Below, piece after piece: positions 1-8,600 of a stretch of 64,000 bases of DNA (position 1 is the stretch's first letter; each line of letters begins with the position of its first letter). Made by a program: the position numbers and the translations under genes. The stretch spans positions 248,001-312,000 of the forward strand of contig CAJPQK010000001.1 in the NCBI GenBank assembly GCA_905372835.1. Reading direction: 5' to 3'. The notes beneath the pieces were generated by a model, which was not told the DNA's origin, searched no databases, and worked only from the letters and a program-made list of their open reading frames with translations. The DNA is from Candidatus Saccharimonadota bacterium (GTDB lineage: Bacteria; Patescibacteriota; Saccharimonadia; Saccharimonadales; Saccharimonadaceae).

Positions 1-692
1 CCAATCCGAGTACTGATTACCAAGTCAGCCTGACCAACGGCGAGGAGCTGGATATCAAATCAGCCAGCGAATTGCCCGATCCAGCACAAATCACCGAGGT
101 TCGTGAGCCGTGGATTGATGGTGAAATTGTGGTGCCGCAGGACTATATCGGTGCGGTGATTCAGCTGATTGTCGCCAAGCGCGGCCGGCAGAAAAACCTC
201 AGCTACATCGACGAGCGGGCGCTGATTTCCTTTACGGCGCCGCTGGCCAATTTGCTAACGGATTTTTATGATCAATTGAAGTCGGTAACTAGCGGCTACG
301 GTTCGTTTAACTATGAGCTAGCGGGCTACCAGCCGGAAGATTTGGTACGGGTGGATTTTTATGTGGCGGGCGAAATGGTCGATGCACTCAGTGTGATGTG
401 TCACCGTTCGGAGGCACCAGGCTTGGGCCGCGAAATCGTCAAAAAGCTCAAAGAGGTGGTGCCACGCCAGAGTTTTGAGGTAGCACTGCAGGCGGCGATT
501 GGTGGCAGGTTCATTGCCCGCGAAAACATCGGTGCTTACCGTAAAGACGTCACTGGCTATCTGTACGGTGGCGATGTCAGCCGCAAAAAGAAGCTCCTCG
601 CCAAGCAAGCCCGCGGTAAAAAGCGCATGAAACGCTTCGGCAAGGTTGACATTCCGTCAGAAGCGTTTACGGTGATGTTAAAGAGGGATTGA
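1..692 (+). CDS. lepA: Elongation factor 4 (LepA), C-terminal part
   Basis: The gene is open from the left edge and only the last ~230 residues are here. EF4 is a ribosome-bound GTPase that back-translocates or remodels stalled elongation complexes. The part seen covers the EF-G-like domain V and the LepA-specific C-terminal domain. The signature stretch with RENIGAYRKDV, YGGDVSRKKKLL and KQARGKKRMKRFG is diagnostic of LepA rather than EF-G or TypA. It ends with the usual basic tail and a TGA stop that touches the next gene's ribosome binding site. The GTPase domain lies outside the window, so the start cannot be judged. Confidence 0.95.
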   Translation, partial: NPSTDYQVSLTNGEELDIKSASELPDPAQITEVREPWIDGEIVVPQDYIGAVIQLIVAKRGRQKNLSYIDERALISFTAPLANLLTDFYDQLKSVTSGYGSFNYELAGYQPEDLVRVDFYVAGEMVDALSVMCHRSEAPGLGREIVKKLKEVVPRQSFEVALQAAIGGRFIARENIGAYRKDVTGYLYGGDVSRKKKLLAKQARGKKRMKRFGKVDIPSEAFTVMLKRD

Positions 693-694
693 TT

Positions 695-1153
695 ATGAAG
701 AAACCAATTATTTATATTGATATGGACGGCGTACTGGTCGACTTTACGTCGGCTTTGACGAAGGTCCTGCCTGAGATGCTTGAGAAGTTTGCGGGTGAAT
801 ATGATAATATTCCGGGTGTTTTTGCACTGATGGATCCGATGCCGGGCGCCCTCGAAGCGGTTGATAAGCTGAAGGAAAAGTATGATTTATATATCCTGTC
901 GTCATCGCCATGGGAGAATCCGACGGCACTGGGTGATAAACTGGCGTGGGTGAAGAAGTATTTTGGCGGCGATGGTCGGGAGAATATTTTCTTTCGCAAG
1001 GTTGTTTTTTCATCGGTCAAGCATCTGAGTCGTGGCGATATCTTGATTGATGACCGGACGGCAAATGGTGCGGGTGACTTTTCAGGGCGATTGATACGGT
1101 TTGGTTCAGATGAATTTCCTGATTGGCAAGCCATTTTGCGTGAACTGTTATAA
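695..1153 (+). CDS. HAD-family 5'(3')-deoxyribonucleotidase-like phosphatase
   Basis: This 152-residue protein belongs to the NT5C-like HAD phosphatases, which remove the phosphate from (deoxy)nucleoside monophosphates. HAD motif I is IYIDMDGVLVDF near residue 6, with both catalytic Asp residues. Motif II is the SSSPW stretch and motif III/IV is LIDDRTANG. The order and length match the family (about 150-180 residues). I chose ATG at 695 because an AGAGGG ribosome binding site sits 8-12 bases upstream, rather than the TTG at 689 that overlaps lepA. A role in salvaging scavenged nucleotides is an inference that would suit an organism depending on its host for nucleotides. Confidence 0.85.
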   Translation: MKKPIIYIDMDGVLVDFTSALTKVLPEMLEKFAGEYDNIPGVFALMDPMPGALEAVDKLKEKYDLYILSSSPWENPTALGDKLAWVKKYFGGDGRENIFFRKVVFSSVKHLSRGDILIDDRTANGAGDFSGRLIRFGSDEFPDWQAILRELL

Positions 1154-1178
1154 AGTCGTCAATACTTGGCAAATATGC

Positions 1179-1208
1179 TTGCTAACATAAGCGACATCAT
1201 GGTATACT
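1179..1208 (+). promoter_or_regulatory. Sigma70-type promoter of the 1261 wall protein
   Basis: TTGCTA at 1179-1184 and TATACT at 1203-1208 are separated by 18 bases. The transcript would carry a leader of about 45 bases with AAGGAG at 1247-1252, 8 bases before the ATG. Unlike many genes here, this one is therefore a conventional leadered gene. Confidence 0.6.
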
Positions 1209-1260
1209 GGCAGTGATTATATTAGATATTGCCATAAAACAATAAAAAGGAGATTATTCA

Positions 1261-2106
1261 ATGGGGTCGCTCTGGGGTAATAGAAAAAGAACAATAGCCC
1301 GCGCTGCAAAGGCGGGGTGCTTAGTAGTGATTGCTGCGGTGATTGCGGTATTTAGCCAATCAGCTAATGCAAAACAAATAGTTACATGGACAGAACAGGC
1401 TGGTTCTGGTAGTCGCCCTTGGACTTCAATTGCTAGCTCTGCTGACGGTAATAAGCTCGCTGCAACTATGAGCGGCGGTTCAGTATATACATCAGATGAT
1501 GCTGGTTTGACTTGGACAGAGCGAGTTGATTCTGGCTCTCGCGCCTGGATTGCAATCACCAGCTCTGCTGACGGTACTAAACTTGCTGGTGTGTACCACT
1601 GGGGTGGTTACATTTTAACCTCAGACGACAGAGGCCAGACTTGGAGAAGCAATGGTATATCCGGCGGTTCTTTTGATTGGACCTCAATCACCAGCTCTGC
1701 TGACGGCACCAAACTAGCTGCAACCGTCACTGGTGGCGTAATATATGTTTCAAGTGACTCAGGTGCTACCTGGGAAGAGCAAACCACGGCTGCAACTGGC
1801 GCCTGGTCCTCTATCGCGATGTCTAGCGACGGTGCTCGCATTGCGGCGGCTATGAACAATGGTTTCATCAGTACTGCGACCGTCAAGGAAGCGCCAGTCA
1901 CTCCACCAACACCAACGCCAACTCCGACCCCAACACCAACTCCTGCTCGGCCAACCAATCCTGGCGCGCCAGTTGCTCAGCCGGCAAAACCAACCGGTGA
2001 AGGCTACTTGGCTGACACTGGTGACAATGTTTGGCCGCTCGCCTCACTCGCAGCTGTCGGTATTGGTGCAGGTATCATTTGGATCGTAAAGCGCAGGAAT
2101 AGTTAA
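1261..2106 (+). CDS. Wall-anchored surface protein with four BNR-like repeats and an LADTG signal
   Basis: This 281-residue secreted protein has a basic N-terminus, a hydrophobic signal segment at about residues 17-36, four tandem repeats of about 42 residues (about 41-205), a Pro/Thr linker and a C-terminal sorting signal. The repeats have the pattern TW..., a central W, SSADG.KLAA, GG, TS.D.G and resemble BNR/sialidase-type beta-propeller blades. The sorting signal is LADTG (250-254), a hydrophobic span and KRRNS. LAxTG is the form used by class E sortases, so sortase anchoring is inferred. No catalytic domain is visible, so binding or adhesion is likelier than enzymatic activity. The repeats are close relatives of those in the large GH16 protein at 5619. 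Confidence 0.8.
   Translation: MGSLWGNRKRTIARAAKAGCLVVIAAVIAVFSQSANAKQIVTWTEQAGSGSRPWTSIASSADGNKLAATMSGGSVYTSDDAGLTWTERVDSGSRAWIAITSSADGTKLAGVYHWGGYILTSDDRGQTWRSNGISGGSFDWTSITSSADGTKLAATVTGGVIYVSSDSGATWEEQTTAATGAWSSIAMSSDGARIAAAMNNGFISTATVKEAPVTPPTPTPTPTPTPTPARPTNPGAPVAQPAKPTGEGYLADTGDNVWPLASLAAVGIGAGIIWIVKRRNS
1384..1875 (+). repeat. Four tandem ~126-base coding repeats (BNR-like blades)
   Basis: Each unit encodes about 42 residues beginning TW and containing SSADG.KLA and a GG pair. The GCTCTGCTGACGG core recurs at the DNA level. The array is short enough to gain or lose units by recombination, including with the homologous array at 6652-7545. Confidence 0.75.
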
Positions 2107-2110
2107 GCGC

Positions 2111-2833
2111 ATGGACGAATTGGAGCGGTTGATTGTTAATTATCAACCAACTGAGCCAACCGTCGAGCTGATCAAGAAAGCCAAGATTGCTCTACTGTCT
2201 GGCATCTCTGGCGCCGGTAAAGACACCATCAAAAAGCGATTATTGCAGTTTCCCGATTTTAGCAGCATCGTTTCGCACACAACTCGTGCGCCGCGCATCA
2301 ACAATAATCGCCCAGAAGTTGATGGTGTCGATTACCATTTCATTGACTCGACCGTGGCTGTACAAATGCTAAGGAACCAGGAATTTATTGAGGCAAAATT
2401 TGTTCACGGCACAGTCTATGGCACTTCAGCGGCTGAGATTCGGGCGGCCTATGAACAAAACAAAACAGTTATCGCTGATATTGATGTGCAAGGCGCTGCG
2501 GAATATGAGATTTTAGCTCCGCAAAGTATTTCAATTTTTATCATACCTCCTGACTACGAAACCTGGCTGACTCGTCTGAAAAGTCGGTATACTACCGAGG
2601 AGGAATTTCACGCTGAATGGCCTAAGCGACTGGCTAGTTCTGTTAAAGAAATGACACAAGCACTTTCTGTACCGTATTATCATGTTATTATTAATGATGA
2701 CCTTGATAGAGCGGTTCGTGTCTGTCGTGACATCATTGAACGTGGTGACTTGTTTAATCGGCAAGATGATGAAGCCCGTTTGGCCGCAAGGAGGCTTTTA
2801 GAACATATTCGGCAGTATAATAATATAGTATGA
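2111..2833 (+). CDS. gmk: Guanylate kinase
   Basis: The protein phosphorylates GMP/dGMP to GDP/dGDP with ATP. The P-loop GISGAGKDT is at residues 31-39. It is followed by the GMP-binding SHTTRAPR, the DGVDYHFI stretch and the ADIDVQGA core, all in family order. At 240 residues it is longer than usual (about 200), with extra residues before the P-loop and a tail after the lid region. The start lies 4 bases after the previous stop with only a weak AGGA upstream, which suggests coupling to the 1261 gene. Its last four bases overlap the start of the 2830 gene. Confidence 0.9.
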   Translation: MDELERLIVNYQPTEPTVELIKKAKIALLSGISGAGKDTIKKRLLQFPDFSSIVSHTTRAPRINNNRPEVDGVDYHFIDSTVAVQMLRNQEFIEAKFVHGTVYGTSAAEIRAAYEQNKTVIADIDVQGAAEYEILAPQSISIFIIPPDYETWLTRLKSRYTTEEEFHAEWPKRLASSVKEMTQALSVPYYHVIINDDLDRAVRVCRDIIERGDLFNRQDDEARLAARRLLEHIRQYNNIV

Positions 2834-4266
2834 GTTATCGTCATCAGGTTTCTGACCATATCCAAAAACGAGCTTCGGCCCTGCGTCGTTCGCCATGGTC
2901 GTTGTCTGCGCTGATCGACCAAGCTTTTTTCTTGGTAGCTGGTTTGGCTTCATTTTGGTTCGGTTGGTTGGTTTGGCGTGAGGGCTGGTATTCTGGCGGT
3001 TGGTGGCTGGTGGCGTTTTTTGCGCTGTTTTGGGTCATCATGGCCTACTTGGCCTTGCCTCGCTTGCACCGTATTTTAAGTAGCTTGTATGTACCGAACT
3101 ATTTCATTGGCCGTACGCGGACTGCTGACGGATTATTAGGTGACCCAGTCAATGTGGCGCTCAGAGGCACAGAGGCACAGCTACATCAAGCGATGATTGA
3201 TGCTGGTTGGACGATCGCTGATGAAATCACCGTTCGGTCAGCTTGGAAGATAATTTTTTCTACGCTGACTGGCAGGAGCTATGCTTCAGCTCCTGTGTCA
3301 TCGCTGTTTTTGTTTGGCCGTCGCCAAGACTTTGCCTACCAGCAAGAAGTAGATGGCAGCCCCGGTAAACGTCATCACGTGCGGTTTTGGCGCTGCCCTC
3401 AGGGCTGGTTACTGCCTGGTGGCCATCAGGTCGATTGGCTGGCAGCAGGGACATACGACAAAAGTGTTGGATTGTCATTGTTTACTCTGCAAGTTACTCA
3501 TAAAATTGATGAAAATACTGACATCGAGCGTGACTATATTGTGAGTACCGTCACCGAACATACACCACAGGTGGCAGTGACAAATTTGAAAGACTTTTCG
3601 ACGGGTTATCACTCGCGCAATGGCGGTGGTGACAGCATCCAGACTGACGGTGACTTACCAGTCTTGGAACTGGCGGCAGTCGTGGCAAATCAGCAGATAA
3701 TTGCCGAGAGAGCGGGGGTTATTCTGGACGCAACAGCTCATGAATATGCAGTCTCCACGGAAGAACACGACACGGTGCTGCAGCAGCTGTGGAATCGCCG
3801 GCCGCCGCAAATATCGTTTGCTATTTTGTTTACGGCCTTGGCTATGATGATTGTCCTGATGGGCGCCTTGTTTGATTTTTTGCTGTTTGACGAATTGTTG
3901 CATCAGACAACCCAGGACTTTATCGTTGAAGGCCTGGACACTTCTGTGGCCGCCACAGGAGCGGAGTGGATTATTCGAGGAGTGCTGAGTTTGAGCGCGG
4001 GCTGGATTTTAGTAACAGCTGTGCTGTCACGAGGTACGTTCCGCGGCTCTAACAAAGATAGGCTACTCTTGATGATATTATCGAGCCTGTCAGTGCTGGC
4101 AACGTCATTCACCTTGACCATCGGTAAAATCACTTGGACAAGCGTTGGCACCCTGGCATTCATCGGTATTAATATCACGATCATCCTGATGCTATCGTCT
4201 GACGCAGCCAGGCAGTTCACGCATACCCGCACGACTGCACGCCGTGCCAAGCAGAAGACAACTTAG
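2830..4266 (+). CDS. Membrane protein with an LssY_C-like domain
   Basis: This 478-residue protein has two transmembrane spans near residues 31-78, a soluble central domain, and three or four further spans after residue 330. The central part carries the LssY C-terminal-type signature: a GDPVNVAL start, AGWTIADE, APVSSLFLFGRRQDFAYQ, RHHVRFW and an ERDYIV box. In other bacteria this domain is found on PAP2/LssY membrane proteins, but no phosphatase motif is visible here. The function is unknown; a lipid or envelope role is a guess from the family. ATG overlaps the gmk stop by four bases, so the two are probably cotranscribed. Confidence 0.7.
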   Translation: MSYRHQVSDHIQKRASALRRSPWSLSALIDQAFFLVAGLASFWFGWLVWREGWYSGGWWLVAFFALFWVIMAYLALPRLHRILSSLYVPNYFIGRTRTADGLLGDPVNVALRGTEAQLHQAMIDAGWTIADEITVRSAWKIIFSTLTGRSYASAPVSSLFLFGRRQDFAYQQEVDGSPGKRHHVRFWRCPQGWLLPGGHQVDWLAAGTYDKSVGLSLFTLQVTHKIDENTDIERDYIVSTVTEHTPQVAVTNLKDFSTGYHSRNGGGDSIQTDGDLPVLELAAVVANQQIIAERAGVILDATAHEYAVSTEEHDTVLQQLWNRRPPQISFAILFTALAMMIVLMGALFDFLLFDELLHQTTQDFIVEGLDTSVAATGAEWIIRGVLSLSAGWILVTAVLSRGTFRGSNKDRLLLMILSSLSVLATSFTLTIGKITWTSVGTLAFIGINITIILMLSSDAARQFTHTRTTARRAKQKTT

Positions 4267-4303
4267 CACTCTACTTGTATGAGTGCCAGATGTACGCTAT
4301 AAT
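4263..4303 (+). promoter_or_regulatory. CIRCE operator and promoter of hrcA-grpE
   Basis: TTAGCACTC (4263-4271) and GAGTGCCAG (4281-4289) form a CIRCE with a 9-base spacer and two mismatches in the right arm. The spacer contains TTGTAT (4275-4280) as a -35 box, 17 bases before TATAAT (4298-4303). HrcA bound here would cover the -35 box directly. The ATG is at 4310, so the mRNA would be leaderless. Confidence 0.9.
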
Positions 4304-4309
4304 ACAGGC

Positions 4310-5017
4310 ATGACTGAACGCCAGCAGGCCATCTTGGCCGCCATCATTGAACAGTACGCTGAAATTGCCGCGCCAGTTGGTAGTGTGACGCTTGCCAAAT
4401 TGTTTGGCGTGTCTAGCGCCACCATTCGCAGCGAAATGGCCAAGCTCGAGGAGATGGGATTTATCGAGGCACCGCACACCAGCGCTGGTCGCATACCGAC
4501 TGACAAAGGCTATCGGTTTTATGTCAATGGCATCACTGCTGCGCAAATGACTGAACTGCCAAGTGGTATCGATCGCAGTGCGAGGGCGATCGAAGCACAT
4601 GTTAATTCGCACGTTGATAAATCTGACAGAGCCATCCGCAGCGCGGTTGATAGTCTGGTGGAGTTGACGGGTAACTTTGGCTTTGCTTCGTTTGGCGAAC
4701 ATTTGTATATGAATGGTATGACGCAGCTGTTTTCTCAGCCAGAGTTTGTCGAGGGCAACCACGTTCAGGCTATCGCCAGGCTAATTGACAATATTGAGCC
4801 GTGGCTGGTTGAAGCCGCGCCAAACGAACCGCTCAATGTGTTCATTGGTAGTGAAAACCCCATCGGCAAAGCCAGTGGCGCTACGCTGATCATCAGTAAA
4901 TTTCGTTCATCGTTTAGTGATCGCAGTTACATTGGAGTGATTGGTCCAACACGGCAAAACTACCGCCGAACCATGGAGCTGGTGCGCCGAACAGGGGCTA
5001 TGTTAGAGGAAGGGTAA
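4310..5017 (+). CDS. hrcA: Heat-shock repressor HrcA (short form)
   Basis: HrcA binds CIRCE and represses chaperone genes, needing GroEL in well-studied bacteria. Residues 1-75 form the winged-helix DNA-binding region with FGVSSATIRSEMAKLEEMGF and HTSAGRIPTDKGYRFYV, which are near-canonical. The protein is only 235 residues, whereas the family is about 340. The central GAF-like domain and insert are shortened, although a terminal IGVIGPTRQNY motif is kept. ATG at 4310 is preferred to the upstream ATG because the -10 box ends six bases before it. All four CIRCE copies in the window are likely targets. It is followed by grpE after 15 bases. Confidence 0.95.
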   Translation: MTERQQAILAAIIEQYAEIAAPVGSVTLAKLFGVSSATIRSEMAKLEEMGFIEAPHTSAGRIPTDKGYRFYVNGITAAQMTELPSGIDRSARAIEAHVNSHVDKSDRAIRSAVDSLVELTGNFGFASFGEHLYMNGMTQLFSQPEFVEGNHVQAIARLIDNIEPWLVEAAPNEPLNVFIGSENPIGKASGATLIISKFRSSFSDRSYIGVIGPTRQNYRRTMELVRRTGAMLEEG

Positions 5018-5032
5018 GGATAGAGGAGGAAT

Positions 5033-5497
5033 ATGACAAAACATAAGAAGACTGATGATTTGCAGCGTACTATTGATGAGTTGACCTTAGATCTCCAGCG
5101 GACGCGGGCCGATTTTGAGAACTATCGCAAGCGCGTCGAGACCGAAAAGCAGTCAGCGCACAACATGGGTCAGGCCAAGTCGGTGATGAAATTATTACCA
5201 GTGATTGATACGATTGAGCGGGCGATTACTAATGTGCCGGAAGAACTAGCAGATAATGCCTGGGCGAAGGGTGTGGCTGGCTTGGGTAAACAACTTGATA
5301 AGCAGCTCAAAGAAATTGGCTTAGAAAAAATTGATGCCAAGCCAGGAACGCTGTTTAATCCTGAGCTGCATCAGGCGGTGCAGTTTAACGAAGAAGCAGA
5401 CGGCGATAAAGAAGTCGTCGCCGAGGAGTTACGCGCTGGCTATACGCTGGATGGTACGGTGATTCGTGACGCAATGGTCAAGGTTACGCGACAGTAG
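5033..5497 (+). CDS. grpE: Nucleotide exchange factor GrpE
   Basis: GrpE releases ADP from DnaK. The 154-residue protein has the long N-terminal helix with RADFENYRKRVE (about residues 25-36), the central LLPVIDTIERA segment, and the C-terminal beta domain with GTLFNPELHQAV and GYTLDGTVIRDAMVKV. A strong AGAGGAGG lies just before the ATG. It is the second gene of the hrcA operon, so it should share CIRCE control, while dnaK lies apart downstream with its own operators. Confidence 0.97.
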   Translation: MTKHKKTDDLQRTIDELTLDLQRTRADFENYRKRVETEKQSAHNMGQAKSVMKLLPVIDTIERAITNVPEELADNAWAKGVAGLGKQLDKQLKEIGLEKIDAKPGTLFNPELHQAVQFNEEADGDKEVVAEELRAGYTLDGTVIRDAMVKVTRQ

Positions 5498-5546
5498 TTT
5501 ACTAACGGTCCACCCCGAGTTTCCATAGTTTTATTTACAACAACAC

Positions 5547-5575
5547 TTGCAAATAAAAAATATTGACGTTATAAT
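5547..5575 (+). promoter_or_regulatory. Promoter of the GH16 surface protein
   Basis: TTGCAA (5547-5552) and TATAAT (5570-5575) are spaced by 17 bases. The leader is about 37 bases and includes a purine-rich AGGGAG upstream of the ATG at 5619. A TTGACG just before the -10 box is too close to act as its -35. Confidence 0.65.
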
Positions 5576-5618
5576 ATTTGCCAAGAGTTTTTAACATAAA
5601 CACAGGGAGAAAAAGGGG

Positions 5619-8600
5619 ATGGTAAAACGATTACTCGTAGCACTGGTATCAGCTGGTGGTATTTTATTGTTGGCTCTACTGTACAACGGTAGTACCAACG
5701 CAAGTCAATGGGGCGTTGTATGGAGCGAGGAGTTTAAAGGTACCTCAGTGCCCAGCAGTTGGGACGTATTTAAGCAAAATAAAGACAACTATGGCAATAA
5801 TCATTTAGCTTACAATCCGAGCAATGTCAGGGTTGTTAATAATGATTACTTGGAGATAAAAACACAGCGCCACTGTGTTGCGAATCTTGATGAGCCACTG
5901 AATGATTCTAATGCCAGTGAAACGCCATGCCCAACTGGCAAGATGACACGATATCTCAGTGGTCGAGTGACAAACAAGACTAAGGTCGTTGACGGTACCA
6001 AGCCATTCCGGGCTGAGATTCGAGCCAAGTTCAACTGGAATGGAAAAAATGGTACACGACCATCACTGTGGATGGTTAATGGTGTCTCATTAAAGAATTG
6101 TAATGATAATCCTAATGCTAATGACCCGTACGGTGAGCTAGACATTATTGAATGGTACTCTTATACACCAGCATATACCTGGTCAAGTACTCATGCTACC
6201 TGTTATCACTACGGTGTGACTGGAACCTGGAAACATGGCTGGAGGACGAGAAGGATCATCCATAGTGATGAACATCGATCAGGTTCTAAGCCGGGTACAT
6301 TGGCCTATGAATGGCACACATGGGCAGTTGAGTATGACGGCGAGACGGTTAAATACTTCGTGGACGACAAGCCAATCACGGCATATCATTATCACGCCAG
6401 CCCTACTGACAGTAAGGAGATTGAGCGTACGCCAGCTGCTCCTCTGACAAAATTAGCTGACGCATCATTGATTAAAAAGACGTTTGATGAGGGATGGCGC
6501 TTTATCATAAACGACTACGTGGAGGCAGATGCGGATCAGAAACCAATCTCTCCTTCAGATAACTTCCCGAAGCAAACCATGTTGATCGACTACGTTCGTG
6601 TATTCCAAAAGGGTGCGGGTGCGCAACCCGCTGAAACGCCTGTACCAAAAACGGGTACCACATGGTCAAAGCGTGATGCCGCAGGCTCTCGAAATTGGAC
6701 CTCGATTGCTAGTTCGTCCGATGGTAATAAGCTGACTGCAGCAGCATGGGGTGGTAAGGTTCTTACCTCCACTGACGCTGGTGCAACCTGGACTGAGCAG
6801 CCTGGCGCAGGAGATCGTAACTGGGTAGCAGTTGCTAGCTCCGCTGACGGTAAGAAGTTAGCAGCTGTATATGATTGGGGTGGTTATATCTTTACCTCCA
6901 CTGACGCTGGCACAACCTGGACTGCTCGCGGGGTGCCTGGATCATACAACTGGACCGCGATAGCCAGCTCAGCTGACGGAAACAAGCTCGTTGCTGTTGC
7001 TAAAGACCACGCTGTCTATGCTTCAAATAATGCTGGTGCAACCTGGACAGCTCTCGCAGGCTCTGGAGCGCGCAAATGGAATTCAATCGCCAGCTCAGCT
7101 GACGGCAATAAGCTGGTGGCAGTAGTCGAGAACGGAGCCGTCTACACCTCTACCGACGCCGGTGCGACCTGGACCGAGCGAGCAAGCGCTGGTGTCCGCA
7201 AGTGGTCGGCGGTTGCCAGCTCAGCTGATGGTAGTAAGCTGGTGGCAACGGCAACTGGTGGCAGGATTTACACCTCCACTGACGCTGGTGCAACCTGGAC
7301 CGAGCGAGCGGCCGATGGACTTCACAACTGGACTGCGGTTACTATTTCTGACGATGGTCAAAAACTTTCAGCAACTGCTGGTGGCGGTGGATACATTTAC
7401 AGCTCAAACGACGGTGGTGCGACTTGGGTAGCTCAGACATCTGCTGGTGTGCCAAACTGGGCAGCAATTGCCAGCTCTGCCGACGGCTCAAAAATCGCCG
7501 CAGCACCATACGGTGGTGCCGTCTATACGACTGCTAACAATGCACCGGTTGGCCCAAGTGAAGAGGAGCAGAAAGTTACCGCGGCTGAAGCAGCAGTAGC
7601 AAATGCTGAATCGACCAAGCGTCCATCTGATGTTGCTGCCGCTAAAACTAAAGTTGATGCAGTAGGTGACGCAGGCAAGAAGGCTGCCTTCCAGGCAAGG
7701 CTCGATGCGGTAACTAACGCTATTTCCGGTGCTCGCTCAGCCCTCACTGCATTGATCGCTAAAGCTAAAGATCCAGCCACTGTTGCCGGCATGAGCAGTA
7801 GCACTATTGCCGCTCTTCAGGCACAGGCCACGGCAGCTGAAGCAGTTATAAATAACGCGAACGCCTCAGCGTCTGAGCTAGACAATGCGCGCACGGCTTT
7901 ACAGGGTAAACTTGATGCACTGAAAATTGATAAAGCAAGCTTACAAGCAGCCATTACTGCCGCAGAAGCTACACCATTATACATTAAGTCTGACCCTACG
8001 GTTGCTTCGGCTCTCGCTGCTGCCAAGGCTGTCTTGAATCAGGCGAACCCATCTTCATCAGATCTGCAATCGGCAATCGCCAACCTCAACAGTGCCGTAG
8101 CCAGTGCCAAGCAAAAAGAGCAAGAGGCTCAGGATGCTGCCCAAGCTGCAGTTACCAAGGCAGAAACCGACAAAACACAAAGTGCCGTTGATGCCGCTAA
8201 GGTCTTGGTAAATAAAGTGCAAGATCCTGCCAAAAAAGCAGCACTGCAAGCAAAATTGAACGCTGTTGTTGTCAAGCCAGCGCCAACACCAACCATGCCA
8301 ATCACTTCAGCGACTGTTGCGCAACCAGGCGGTGGTACGGTGACGGTTGCTACAGCCGGTAACCAGTGTTACAACATCGCTTCAGCCGTAGTGGCAGCTG
8401 CTCCGAATAACTACGACGATCGTGTTCTGCAAGATATTGTCAGTTTCACCATCAACTGTAATGGACAGACTGCCAGGGTTGGGTATACAACTCGCGTGAC
8501 GTTGACTTTGAGCAAGCACTACGCTGATCATAATCAGCTGGCCGTGGCTAAGATAAGTAATGGCGCCATCAAAGAAGACATCACTAACCGTGTCACATTT

